A DNA stretch of 64,000 bases from Nocardia vulneris (lineage in GTDB: Bacteria > Actinomycetota > Actinomycetes > Mycobacteriales > Mycobacteriaceae), in NCBI RefSeq assembly GCF_001613425.1, contig NZ_BDCI01000043.1, positions 62,001 to 126,000 on the forward strand, read 5' to 3'. The notes under the pieces are model-generated. The model was not told where the DNA came from and ran no database searches. It worked only from the letters and a program-made list of their open reading frames with translations. Of the stretch, positions 17,728 to 26,664 are shown one piece after another; position 1 is the stretch's first letter, and the number at the start of each line of letters is the position of its first letter. The translations under genes and the position numbers were made by a program.

Positions 17728-18486
17728 TCAGCCGCGAAGCACGGTGAGTGGAGCCCGGGCCTGGTCGTGCGCACCCGAGTTCACCAGATCGTTGCGGCTC
17801 GTGACGCCCAGGGCGTCGTACAGGTTGCGGATGCGCCGATACATCGATCGTTCCGAAAGGTAGTTCTGCCGGGCGATTTCGGCGACGGTCATCGAGGTCT
17901 TCAGCATGCGCAGGAGGCGAGCGTCGAATTCGTCCAGCTCGGGCCGGCCGATCGGAGTGGCGGCGCGCAGGCCGTTCGGGACGGCGGGCGCGGCGTCGCG
18001 GGCGGGGCGCGGTTCGCGAGCGGCGGGGGCCCGATCGGGGACCGCGCCCAGGACCGGCGGACGCGGCCTTCTCGGCTGCGTGCGGACATGGTCGAGCAGC
18101 CGGGCGCGCAGCACCTCGGCTTGCCGCTCGATCGAGATCGCGAGGTTGATGACGAAGTTGGCGCCCGCCCGGATCGCCAGGTAGGTCGAATGACCGGTGA
18201 CGTCGTTGGTGACCGCGACGAGCAGGGTCATGGCGTGCCGCGTCCGAATCGAGCGCAGCTTTTCGGCCTGGCACTCGGTGTGCACGGGGAGCACGATCGG
18301 CGCCCCCTCGGTGTCGTGGCGGACGCCCAACTCGTCGTACTCGGCGAACTCGAGCCGGAACGGCGCGGCGAACAGACTGCCCCACCGCCCGTCCGCCGGA
18401 TCCAGATAGTCGCGCAGGCTCGGATGCGCGAACGCGGTGGTCGTGGCCGGCGCCTCGATGCCCTGACTCAGCTGCAAAGCGTTCAT
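17728..18486 (-). CDS. LuxR-type HTH transcriptional regulator
   Basis: A 252-residue putative DNA-binding protein. The C-terminal 65 residues form a LuxR/GerE-type helix-turn-helix (LDEFDARLLRMLKTSMTVAE, then SERSMYRRIRNLYDALGV). The N-terminal 130 residues resemble no named sensor domain, and a Pro/Arg/Ala-rich linker joins the two parts. No receiver aspartate pocket is evident, so it is not a typical response regulator. ATG 18486 is chosen over GTG 18498 because AGGTGGGGG lies just before it. The DUF2283 gene downstream is a possible target or operon partner. Confidence 0.8.
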   Translation of the reverse strand: MNALQLSQGIEAPATTTAFAHPSLRDYLDPADGRWGSLFAAPFRLEFAEYDELGVRHDTEGAPIVLPVHTECQAEKLRSIRTRHAMTLLVAVTNDVTGHSTYLAIRAGANFVINLAISIERQAEVLRARLLDHVRTQPRRPRPPVLGAVPDRAPAAREPRPARDAAPAVPNGLRAATPIGRPELDEFDARLLRMLKTSMTVAEIARQNYLSERSMYRRIRNLYDALGVTSRNDLVNSGAHDQARAPLTVLRG

Positions 18487-18891
18487 GGAAACCCCCACCT
18501 TTTGTCCTTACTGTGTCTAGTCACGGGATTAGACGCGGCCGATACCCGATCGGTTCCATTTCGGGGCAACAGATTTGAGAAGCTCTCGCAGCGGCCCCGG
18601 CGGCGGTCGCACGGAAGACGTTGCCGCAGCACAGGCCACCATGCGCATAAGCTATGATGAGTGCACGTCAGGTACGAACTTCGGCGTGCGGCAACGAGAT
18701 CCCGCACCACGCCGGCGGGCCGTCCAGTGTTGCTCCCGGTCCCGAGTTCGTCGCCCTCGGCCGACTCGGTGCGCGATCGAGGTTCGGATGGCCGCGGCGG
18801 TGTCGGAAAATCAGACCGATTCGGGCTGATTGAGCCGCCGGCGAACGGGTATTGCCTGCGCGACTTGTCCACTGAACCCTGAGAGACGACA
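18487..18891. other. Intergenic region with a possible rightward promoter
   Basis: About 400 bp between divergent genes. A good -10-like TATGAT sits at 18653-18658 on the plus strand without a well-spaced -35. That would leave a long 5' leader of about 225 nt for the gene at 18892. Open frames here are not supported by codon bias. Confidence 0.4.
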
Positions 18892-19191
18892 GTGCCTCTG
18901 CTCACGCCCGATCCCGTCCGCAGCGATGCCGCGGTGGCCGGTCCCGCACCCGCTCCCGCGCCGTTCGCCCCGATGCCGGCCCCGCGCGGCCGCGTACTCG
19001 GCCGCCGCCGGACCTGGCACGGCTTCGGCGTGTCCGTGCTCGCCCTCGTCATCACCGCCGGCGTGGTCGCCCTGTGCCTCGCCCTGCCCGCGCAGGCGCC
19101 GCTCGTGGTGGCCGTGCTCGGCATTCTCACGCTGACCCCGCCGGCCACCCTGGCCGTCACGGTCTGCCGCCACCGCAGGCCGAACGCCTGA
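18892..19191 (+). CDS. Small two-span membrane protein
   Basis: A 99-residue protein: a proline/alanine-rich N-terminal 30 residues, a basic stretch RGRVLGRRRTW, then two hydrophobic spans (about 45-66 and 69-90) and a short basic end. It begins with GTG behind a weak GAGAG. No family recognised. It ends in a hairpin shared with the convergent oxidoreductase gene. Confidence 0.65.
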   Translation: MPLLTPDPVRSDAAVAGPAPAPAPFAPMPAPRGRVLGRRRTWHGFGVSVLALVITAGVVALCLALPAQAPLVVAVLGILTLTPPATLAVTVCRHRRPNA

Positions 19192-19208
19192 CGCGTAGTC
19201 CCGACAGC

Positions 19209-19245
19209 GAAGCGACCCGGAACCGATGCGGTTCCGGGTCGCTTC
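19209..19245. terminator. Bidirectional hairpin terminator
   Basis: Perfect 16-bp arms GAAGCGACCCGGAACC and its reverse complement, with a GATGC loop, between convergent genes ending at 19191 and 19314. There is no long T-run. Confidence 0.8.
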
Positions 19246-19313
19246 TCATATGCCTGGGAGCGTGGCCTTTACGCTCGACCAGGCGCGCGGCCTACTGCCC
19301 AGGCCGCGCTGCT

Positions 19314-22300
19314 TCACACCTGCGGCGGCTCGATTCCGAGTTCGCGCAAGCTGTTTCGGTACACCTCCACGTTGGCGAGCTTGACGCCCTCGTAGCCACG
19401 CACCGTGTCGGCCAGCGCGGCGGCCTGGACCGCGCGGTCGTAACCCGCCTCGTCGAGCGAACCCGCCAGTGCCAGCACCATTTCGGTGTAGTGCGCCAGC
19501 AGTTCCCGCTCGACGCGACGAACGTGCGCGTAGCCGAAGATGTCGAACTTGGTGCCGCGCAGCCGCTTTCCCTTGGCCAGGACCTTGAGGGCGAGATGCC
19601 CGCGCGGCCCGATGCCGATCTTCTTCTTGCGGCCCATGGCGCGCAGGATCGGCGGGTGCAGCTTGTAGGTGAGGTTGGTGCCCTCGGGCAGCTGACCCGC
19701 CACCTGGTCCAGGAAGGCCGGGTCGATCAGCTGCCGCGCGACCTCGTACTCGTCCTTGTACGCGGTGAACTTGAACAGACCCCGCGCCACCTGCTCACTG
19801 AACTCGGTACGACCGGTGACCTGCTCCTGCGCCGTCCACACCCGCTGCATCGTCGACACGTAGTCCCGGGCCACCCGGACACCCTGGAACCCGATCAGCT
19901 CCCCGGCGCGCAGCTCGATCAGCCGCCGGGTCTCACCGGTGGCGGTCAGCGTGTCGAAAAGGTCTGCCGGAACCTTGATCTCGGCCCGCTCCGCCTGCGG
20001 ACGGCCGATCGCCGCCGCGAACTCGTCCGGGCGCGCGACCGCGACCCGGCCCCACCGGAAGGCCGCGATGTTCGCGTTCACGGCGACCCCGTTGATCTCG
20101 ATGGCCTCCTCGATCGACGCCGCGGGCAGCCGCAGGCCGCCGAGCTGGTAGGCGGCGCCGACCATCAGGAAGTTGGCCGCCGCCGTGTTGCCGAACAGCA
20201 CCTCCGCCGCGCCGAGCGCGTCGAACGAGCGCAGTTCCCGCGAGGCCTGGTCGAGCCGGGACAGCAACGCGGGCGTCTCCGGGTACTGCACCGACTTGTC
20301 GTAGACCATGTCCCCGGTCGGGGTCTTGCTGGTGGAGGCGACCGAGAGGGTGTTCTCCTTCGACCCGTAGGCCAGGTTCTTGTTGTCGGTCGCGGTGAGC
20401 AGGTCGAAGGCGACGATGCAGTCCGCGGAGCCGGGGGTCAGCCGGTTCGCGGGCTCCAGTACGCCCGCGACGAACCGCAGGTGCGAGACGACGGGGCCCG
20501 CCTTCTGGCTGAGCCCGATCTGATCCAGGCTCGCCACGTCGTAGCCCGCGCGCAGCGCCGCCGTCGCCAGCACCTGGTTCACGGTGACGATGCCGGTACC
20601 GCCGATGCCGGCGAGGAAGACATTCTGCGTCGTGGTCGGCGGATCCTGCCGGAGGTCCGCCAGCACGGGCGGGGTCGGACGCTGAGTGCTCTTGCGCTTC
20701 TCGGCTTTCCCGGGCTCGGGCAGCTCCACCGTGACGAAGGACGGGCAGTCCCCGTCGAGGCAGCTGTAATCGGTGTTGCACGAGGTCTGATCGATCCGGG
20801 TCTTACGGCCGAACTCGGTGTCCACCGGCTGCACCGACAGACAGTTGCTCTTCACGCCGCAGTCACCGCAACCCTCGCAGACCGCCTCGTTGATGACCAC
20901 CCGGGTCTGACGCACCGGCAAGGTGCCCCGCTTGCGCTGACGGCGCGCGTCGGCGGCGCAGTGCTGGTCGTAGATGAGCACGGTGACGCCCGGGATCTCG
21001 CGCAGGATGCGCTGCGCTTCGTCGAGCCGGTCGCGGTGCCACAACCGGGTGCCCGCGGCCAGGTCACGCTTGCGGTACTTCTTCGGCTCGTCGGCGCAGA
21101 TGATGATCTGCGCGACGCCCTCGGTGGCGAGCTTGTGCGTCAGCCGCGGCACCGCGAGCGCGCCCTCGGCGTCCTGCGCGCCGGTCATCGCGACGACGTC
21201 GTTGTAGAGAAGCTTGAAGGTGATGTTCACCTTGGCCGCGACACACGCCTGCACGGCGAGCTGGCCGGAGTGGAAATACGTTCCGTCGCCGATGTTCTGG
21301 AACAGGTGCGGCACGTCGGTGAACGGCGCCTGACCGATCCACTGCGCGCCTTCACCGCCCATCTGGGTGAGGCCGGTGACCTTGCTGTCCTCGCGACCGG
21401 ACATGGTCACCATGGTGTGACAGCCGATGCCACCGCCCGCCAGCGAACCCTCCGGCACGGCGGTCGAGCGGTTGTGCGGGCAGCCGCTGCAGAAGTAGGC
21501 GGCGCGCTTGGCAGGCAGCACGGCCAGCGACAACGGCTGTGGCAGCGGTCGTTTCATGTCCACGAAACCGTCGAGCGCCCGGCACAGCGGCTTGGCGATC
21601 CGGCCGGTGGTGAGTTCGCCGTCCTGGCTGAACAGCGGGCGGCCCGCGGCGTCGCGCTTACCGATGATCTCGGGGGCATCGGCGGTGCCGTAGAGGATTT
21701 CGCGCAGCTGCGTCTCGATGAACGCCGTCTTGTCCTCGACCACGACCAATCGGGTGAGGCCCTTGGCGAACTGCCGGACCCGTTCCGGCGCAATCGGATA
21801 CGGCATACCGATGCGCAGCAGCCGTACCCCGGCCCGCATCAGCGCCTCGTCGTCCACGCCCAGGTCGATCAGCGCCTGCCGCACCGCGTCGAAAGTCGTT
21901 CCGGTGGCGGCGATCCCGATCGTGGCCTGGGCCGGATTCACCTCGATCACGTCGAGTTCGTTGAGCGTGCTGTACGCCTTCACCGTCTCCCAGCGCGGCC
22001 CGTACAGGTCCGCCTCGGCGATCACGCTGTCGGTCGGCGCGGCCATCGGACGCTGCAGGTAGTTGAACGGGCGCCCCTCCCAGGTGATCTCGGGCACCGT
22101 GATGTCGATATCGCCCACGTTGCCCTCGACCGTCCAGGCGCCGTCGGCCACATCGGCGACGATCTTCAACGCGACCAGGCAGCCGGAGGCGCGCGACAGC
22201 GCGACCCCGTGCAGACCCATCGTGATGATCTCGCGGGCATTGCGCGGGAACAGCACCGGAATACCCATCGCGGCCAACGAGCGTTCGCTCACCGCGGGCA

Positions 22301-22796
22301 CCGTCGAGGACTTGGAGGCCGGGTCGTCGCCGACGAGCAGCAGCACGCCGCCGCGCGCGTTCGCGCCGTACATATTGGCGTGCCGCAACGCATCCGTCGC
22401 GCGGTCCAGACCGGGGCCCTTGCCGTACCAGACGCCGACGACACCGTCGTGCGTGGCCGCACCGGCCGGCAGGTCGGCCTGGCTCCCCCACACCGAGGTG
22501 GCCGCGAGTTCCTCGTTCAAGCCGGGGACGAATGCGATGTCGTGCTCGGCCAGCACATTCGGCATGCCGCTGAGCATCTTGTCGACGCCGCCGAGCGGGC
22601 TGCCCTGGTATCCCGAAACGAAGGTGCCGACCCGGCGCCCGGCGCGCAGATCGCGCACGTGCTGCTCCACCAGCTGTCGGGCAATCGCCTGGACGCCAGT
22701 GAGGACAACGGTGCCCGCGCCGACGCGGTAACGGTCGGCGAGGTCATACGGAGCCGGGATCAGGTCGTGATCGGCGAGCTCGGTCATTCGGTCCAC
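19314..22796 (-). CDS. Indolepyruvate:ferredoxin oxidoreductase, fused alpha-beta form
   Basis: A 1160-residue fusion that decarboxylates aryl or branched 2-oxoacids to acyl-CoA, reducing ferredoxin. N-terminal about 20-400: pyrimidine-binding and core domains, with the glycine-rich RVGTFVSGYQGSPLGGVDK segment. About 430-600: thiamine-diphosphate domain, starting with CSGCPHNRST. About 640-660: a [4Fe-4S] Cys cluster CEGCGDCGVKSNC with further Cys in CNTDYSCLDGDCPS. About 690-890: gamma-type domain starting FLAGIGGTGIVTVNQVL. About 900-1160: C-terminal DUF6537-like extension. Single-gene unit with an inverted repeat 75 bp upstream. The substrate preference (indolepyruvate, phenylpyruvate or branched-chain) cannot be read from sequence. 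Confidence 0.93.
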   Translation of the reverse strand: MDRMTELADHDLIPAPYDLADRYRVGAGTVVLTGVQAIARQLVEQHVRDLRAGRRVGTFVSGYQGSPLGGVDKMLSGMPNVLAEHDIAFVPGLNEELAATSVWGSQADLPAGAATHDGVVGVWYGKGPGLDRATDALRHANMYGANARGGVLLLVGDDPASKSSTVPAVSERSLAAMGIPVLFPRNAREIITMGLHGVALSRASGCLVALKIVADVADGAWTVEGNVGDIDITVPEITWEGRPFNYLQRPMAAPTDSVIAEADLYGPRWETVKAYSTLNELDVIEVNPAQATIGIAATGTTFDAVRQALIDLGVDDEALMRAGVRLLRIGMPYPIAPERVRQFAKGLTRLVVVEDKTAFIETQLREILYGTADAPEIIGKRDAAGRPLFSQDGELTTGRIAKPLCRALDGFVDMKRPLPQPLSLAVLPAKRAAYFCSGCPHNRSTAVPEGSLAGGGIGCHTMVTMSGREDSKVTGLTQMGGEGAQWIGQAPFTDVPHLFQNIGDGTYFHSGQLAVQACVAAKVNITFKLLYNDVVAMTGAQDAEGALAVPRLTHKLATEGVAQIIICADEPKKYRKRDLAAGTRLWHRDRLDEAQRILREIPGVTVLIYDQHCAADARRQRKRGTLPVRQTRVVINEAVCEGCGDCGVKSNCLSVQPVDTEFGRKTRIDQTSCNTDYSCLDGDCPSFVTVELPEPGKAEKRKSTQRPTPPVLADLRQDPPTTTQNVFLAGIGGTGIVTVNQVLATAALRAGYDVASLDQIGLSQKAGPVVSHLRFVAGVLEPANRLTPGSADCIVAFDLLTATDNKNLAYGSKENTLSVASTSKTPTGDMVYDKSVQYPETPALLSRLDQASRELRSFDALGAAEVLFGNTAAANFLMVGAAYQLGGLRLPAASIEEAIEINGVAVNANIAAFRWGRVAVARPDEFAAAIGRPQAERAEIKVPADLFDTLTATGETRRLIELRAGELIGFQGVRVARDYVSTMQRVWTAQEQVTGRTEFSEQVARGLFKFTAYKDEYEVARQLIDPAFLDQVAGQLPEGTNLTYKLHPPILRAMGRKKKIGIGPRGHLALKVLAKGKRLRGTKFDIFGYAHVRRVERELLAHYTEMVLALAGSLDEAGYDRAVQAAALADTVRGYEGVKLANVEVYRNSLRELGIEPPQV

Positions 22797-22870
22797 CTCC
22801 GGTCAGCACCGATCGGGCGCCTTCCTAGTTGAGCACTTCTTGCCGCATACCCTGCCTTTAAAGCGCTACT

Positions 22871-22887
22871 TGAACAACCTTTGTTCA
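22871..22887 (-). promoter_or_regulatory. Perfect operator-like palindrome
   Basis: TGAACAA-CCT-TTGTTCA, 7-bp arms with a 3-bp spacer, 75 bp before the oxidoreductase start. On the minus strand the arm TTGTTC could also act as a -35 hexamer, so a protein bound here would block transcription. No regulator gene is adjacent. Confidence 0.55.
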
Positions 22888-23511
22888 CTTTGTTGAGCAT
22901 GTTGCCCAATTTGATCACCTGTGAATGGGCACACACTATGCATGATGTGCGGTCTGTTGTGACTGCCACCACTCGGCCGTGCCGCGCGGCCCGCACGCCC
23001 GCGGTGTTACCGGCGCGGCAGAGATCGCGGCGACATTCCGGCGAACGCGCGCAGCGCCGACTCGGCGACCCGCCCTATCGGCGGCGACAGCGCCGGTCGG
23101 CGTGCGCGCCGATGCCTACCGCGATTCGCCACGCCAGCCCTACTGCGGTGATAGCAAACGGCTTCCGTCACCGGCGGGCAGGAGTTGCGCCGGTTTGGCA
23201 ATAGTGATCTTGTGCAGGTGCACAGGTAGCGCATTGTTACTTGTCCAATATGCCGGGGCCGGGTGCGCGGGGCCGCGGTCGCGACGCTACTTTCGCTGCG
23301 GATGGTGCCGCCTGCTGCGGCGATCCGCAGCGTCGAGTCGAAAGGTGGTGTGCCGGTCCGCCCCTCGGTGCGGCTGTGGGTTCCTGCTTACCGTCCGCGC
23401 AGCGAACGATGACGTTCGCGGCGATCTCTCCATGCAGTGGTGGTCCGTCCGAACTGCCGAACGAAAGTCGGGGTCGGCGAGTCGATGACGGCCGAGATTC
23501 GAAGGAAAGCC
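22888..23511. other. Intergenic region upstream of the lipase gene
   Basis: About 620 bp without a supported gene. It contains the dyad TGTGCA-GG-TGCACA (23211-23224) and TTGGCA (23195-23200). The frames that cross it lack normal codon bias and recognisable motifs. Confidence 0.45.
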
Positions 23512-24702
23512 GTGCGAAGAGTTCCGTTCAGGATCGCGATCCTGATGTTGAGCATTGTCTCGATGGGCCTGGTCGGCCTGCCCGCGACGACCGCTCAGCC
23601 GCTTTACCCCACCCCTGATCCGGATGCGTTCTACAGTGCGCCAGCGAATTTGGCGGACCTGAAACCCGGTGATGTCGTGCGTTCTCGCAAGATCGACACC
23701 GGCCCGTACGTCGGGACCGAGGGCTGGCAGGTCGCCTTCCGGTCCACCAATTCCCAGAGCAAGCCGGTCATGGGCGTGACCACGGTGCTGCTGCCGCTCG
23801 GCGTCAAGAACCCGCCGCTGGTCTCCTACCAGGCGCTCATCAACTCCCTTGGCACCCAGTGCAACCCGTCCCGCTCGCTGTTCAACGGCGAACTGCAGGA
23901 CGCGGTCGGCGCGATGCTGCCGATCGGGCGCGGCTGGGCGGTCTCGCTGCCCGACTACCTCGGCCCCACCTCGGCCTACGGCGCCGCCCGGCTCAGCGGC
24001 ATGATGACGCTGGACAGCGTGAAAGCCGTGCAAAAGGTGACCGAACTCGGACTCGGCAATTCGCCTGTCGCCATTGCGGGTTACTCCGGCGGCGGCATGG
24101 CCACTGCCTGGGCGGCCGCGTTGCAGCCCACCTACGCCCCCGACCTGAAGCTCACCGCGGCGGTCGCGGGCGGCATCCCCGCCGATCTCGAGGAGATGGC
24201 GATGGCACTGGGCTTCGCGCCGCATCCGGGCTTCGGCCTGGCCTTCGCCGCCGCGATGGGACTGGAACGCGAATACCCGGAGCGACTGCCGGTTTCGGAT
24301 CAGCTCAACGAAAACGGTTTGTGGTTCCGGGAATTCACCCATGACGCCTGCCGCCGGTTCCTGCTGTTCCACGGCGCGTTCCGCAACGCCGAGCAGATGG
24401 CCGCGTCGAAGAGCCTGATGGACAGCCCGGTCGCGCATCAGGTGCTGCGGGAGAACAGCCTGCGCTACTACGACGGCGTCCCCAGCATCCCCACCTTCAT
24501 CTGGCAGGGCCGCTTCGATGAAATGACCTTCTTCCCACCGGTCGCCGAGGTCGTCGACCGCTATTGCAAGGCAGGCGCCCGAGTCGAGTTCCGGCCCTAC
24601 GAGATCGCCGAACACCTGACCACCGCCGCCGCGGGCTTCGTCGAAGCCTGGAACTACGTGGAGGCCCGCTTCCGCGGCGACCCCGCTCCCACCACCTGCT
24701 GA
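23512..24702 (+). CDS. Secreted lipase (LIP family alpha/beta hydrolase)
   Basis: A 396-residue exported serine esterase of the secretory-lipase (PF03583-type) family. A signal peptide (MRRVPFRIAILMLSIVSMGL, cleavage near ATTAQP) is followed by the family N-terminus PDPDAFYSAPANLADLKPGD. The nucleophile elbow is GYSGGG (Ser near residue 188); WQGRFDEMTFFP and AEHLTTAAAG carry the likely Asp and His. It would hydrolyse esters or lipids outside the cell. The GTG at 23512 is preferred because AAGGA lies 5-6 bp before it and it gives the cleanest signal peptide; an ATG at 23485 would add nine polar residues. A hairpin follows the gene. Confidence 0.9.
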   Translation: MRRVPFRIAILMLSIVSMGLVGLPATTAQPLYPTPDPDAFYSAPANLADLKPGDVVRSRKIDTGPYVGTEGWQVAFRSTNSQSKPVMGVTTVLLPLGVKNPPLVSYQALINSLGTQCNPSRSLFNGELQDAVGAMLPIGRGWAVSLPDYLGPTSAYGAARLSGMMTLDSVKAVQKVTELGLGNSPVAIAGYSGGGMATAWAAALQPTYAPDLKLTAAVAGGIPADLEEMAMALGFAPHPGFGLAFAAAMGLEREYPERLPVSDQLNENGLWFREFTHDACRRFLLFHGAFRNAEQMAASKSLMDSPVAHQVLRENSLRYYDGVPSIPTFIWQGRFDEMTFFPPVAEVVDRYCKAGARVEFRPYEIAEHLTTAAAGFVEAWNYVEARFRGDPAPTTC

Positions 24703-24712
24703 TCACCTGAAA

Positions 24713-24743
24713 AGTGGCCCCGGAGTTGAACTCCGGGGCCACT
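24713..24743. terminator. Hairpin terminator between convergent genes
   Basis: Perfect 13-bp arms AGTGGCCCCGGAG / CTCCGGGGCCACT with loop TTGAA, 10 bp after the lipase stop. No T-run. Confidence 0.8.
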
Positions 24744-24815
24744 GCCGTGTCTGGCCGGCAGGCAGGACGTGCACGGTTCAGGCCACGCCCAGGTGTGCAG
24801 CGGGATGCCGGAGGC

Positions 24816-25652
24816 TCAGCTGATGTTGCGGACCTGTTCTTCGTATTCGGCGCGGGTCTTCTCGTCGGCGGGGTGCAGGGCGCGGTCGCCGTCGAAGAGG
24901 CGGCGGACCAGGCGGACGGCACGTTCGGGGGCGGCGGCGAGGGCGACGTCGATGGGGCCGAGGTAGTTGGGGACGGCGACCTCGGCCTTGCGGGTGTCGA
25001 CGGTGCGCACGATGGCGGCGGCGACGTCCTCGGGATCGACGGTGGGCATGCCGTGGCCGAGGGTCAGGCCGGAGGAGAGCCGGGTGCGCACCGCGGAGGG
25101 CAGCACGCAGCTGACGCTGACGCCCTGCGGTGCGAACTCCAAACGCGTTGCGGCGGAAAGGCCTACGGCGGCGAACTTGCTCGCGTTGTAGACCGCGAGG
25201 CCGGCCACCGGGATCTTGCCCGCCAGCGAGGCCACGTTGACGATATGACCGCGACCGCGCTCGATCATGCCGGGCGCGACGGCGCGCATGCCGTGGATCA
25301 GACCCCACACGTTGATGTCCATCGTGGCCTGGCCCACCACATCCGGCTCGTCGAGGAACGCGCCCGCGGGCATCACACCCGCGTTGTTGACGAGGAGGTC
25401 GACGCCGCCGAGATCGGCGATCACCTTGTCCCACTGGCCCCGGGAACGCACGTCGAGTTCGACGGCCACGGCACCCAGTGCGGCAGCGGCGGTTTCGGCG
25501 GCGGCGGTATCGACATCGGCGATCACCACCTCGGCGCCCTTGGCCGCGAACAGTTCCGCGGTGGACTGCCCGATGCCGCGGCCGGCGCCGGTGATCAGCA
25601 CCCGCGCGCCTTTCAGAGCGATGCCGGGGTAACCGTGACCGAGAATTCTCAT
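24816..25652 (-). CDS. Short-chain dehydrogenase/reductase
   Basis: A 278-residue classical SDR with cofactor loop TGAGRGIG (21-28), NNAG (89-92) and catalytic Ser142, Tyr155 and Lys159 (YNASK). Asp following the second beta strand (VVIADVD) points to NAD(H) preference. The C-terminus extends about 40 residues past the core and is basic. The ATG overlaps the stop of the upstream patatin gene as ATGA, so the two are translationally coupled. A lipid-derived alcohol or ketone is a reasonable but unproven substrate. Confidence 0.92.
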   Translation of the reverse strand: MRILGHGYPGIALKGARVLITGAGRGIGQSTAELFAAKGAEVVIADVDTAAAETAAAALGAVAVELDVRSRGQWDKVIADLGGVDLLVNNAGVMPAGAFLDEPDVVGQATMDINVWGLIHGMRAVAPGMIERGRGHIVNVASLAGKIPVAGLAVYNASKFAAVGLSAATRLEFAPQGVSVSCVLPSAVRTRLSSGLTLGHGMPTVDPEDVAAAIVRTVDTRKAEVAVPNYLGPIDVALAAAPERAVRLVRRLFDGDRALHPADEKTRAEYEEQVRNIS

Positions 25653-26596
25653 GCGAAGGCTCCTTGTTCGACCGCACGGCGTGTGCTGGTCAGGCTGTGC
25701 TGGAAGGTGTCGAGACGGCGGCGGCCGTCCATGAAATTGGGGCCCATGACCGCGAGATCCGCCGCGGTCGCATCGATGCGCAGCACCTTGGTACCGGTGG
25801 CGCGCAACTGGGCGATCTCCGCATCGAGCGCGGCACTCATGCGATTGCGCAGCTGCCGTTCGAGGAAGTGACCCGGGCCGCTCGCGGGGATCTTCCCGGT
25901 CGAGGCCATCGGCGCGAGCACGACGAGTTCGTCCAGCTGTGCCGGCGCGAGCAGATCCACCGAGGCGGTCGAACCCGCGCCGCCGTCGATGAACCGGCGG
26001 CCGTCGATCGCGACCGGCGGAAACCATCCGGGTACCGCCCACGAGGCGCGCAACGCGGCCCCCAGCGGTGCCGTCGGTGCGTCGGGTGCGCCGAACGGAA
26101 CCCGCTGTCCCGTCGCGTAATCCATGCTCACCAACCAGGTCGCCGGATGCGGTACCCAGGCGCGGCCGGGATTGAGCCGCTCGGCCAGCTGTTGCAACCA
26201 GCTCGCGTCGCCACCGCCGACCGGCAGCAACCCGCTGCCCGCGGTGAGTAGCCGCTGCCCGGACTCGGTGCGCCGCAACGGCAATCGGAGGGAGCCCGGG
26301 CGCGGCCGCGGCACGGGCGGGAACCGTCCCGGACCGGACCGCAGGTGCGCGGTGAGGATCGGGTTCGCCGAGGTGCCGTCCTGCATCGCGACCAGCTCCG
26401 GCACCGCGACACCGCTACCCAGCATGGTGACCAGCTCCGCGCCCGCCGAGGTGCCGATCAGGACGTCGGCCGCACGCGGATCCCAGTCGAGCACGTCGCG
26501 CACCGCGGCGAGCGCCGCGACGATCCAGGCGGCACCGAGCGTGCCACCACAGCCGATGGCCAGGCCGCGTCGCTGCGACCCGTTCTTGTTACCCAT
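25649..26596 (-). CDS. Patatin-like phospholipase
   Basis: A 315-residue patatin-fold lipid acyl hydrolase using a Ser-Asp dyad. Seen: oxyanion glycine loop AIGCGGTLGAAW (13-24), nucleophile elbow GTSAG (Ser50) and the dyad motif DGGAGS (Asp204). There is no signal peptide or membrane span, so it is probably cytoplasmic or peripheral. Start ATG 26596 is used; a GTG four codons upstream (26608) is equally possible. It heads a two-gene operon with the SDR and is divergent from a TetR gene 68 bp away, with palindromes in between. Confidence 0.88.
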   Translation of the reverse strand: MGNKNGSQRRGLAIGCGGTLGAAWIVAALAAVRDVLDWDPRAADVLIGTSAGAELVTMLGSGVAVPELVAMQDGTSANPILTAHLRSGPGRFPPVPRPRPGSLRLPLRRTESGQRLLTAGSGLLPVGGGDASWLQQLAERLNPGRAWVPHPATWLVSMDYATGQRVPFGAPDAPTAPLGAALRASWAVPGWFPPVAIDGRRFIDGGAGSTASVDLLAPAQLDELVVLAPMASTGKIPASGPGHFLERQLRNRMSAALDAEIAQLRATGTKVLRIDATAADLAVMGPNFMDGRRRLDTFQHSLTSTRRAVEQGAFA

Positions 26597-26621
26597 GGTC
26601 TCAAACACTAGCAGAATTCAA

Positions 26622-26634
26622 ATACCCGCGGTAT
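26622..26634. promoter_or_regulatory. Candidate TetR operator
   Basis: ATACC-CGC-GGTAT, a perfect 13-bp dyad in the gap between the divergent patatin and TetR genes. The half-site GCGGTA recurs at 26645-26650, giving two helix-phased contacts. Confidence 0.5.
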
Positions 26635-26664
26635 CCGAAATCTTGCGGTACGTAGAATCACGGC

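Noticed and set aside
19074..22832. 1252-codon open frame on the plus strand opposite the oxidoreductase gene
   Set aside because: It mirrors the third-position GC bias of the real gene, has no family motifs and is rich in Arg/His/Gln as expected for antisense of high-GC coding DNA.
23007..23488. Small open frames in the gap before the lipase gene
   Set aside because: They lack codon bias, recognisable motifs and ribosome sites, and overlap one another on both strands.
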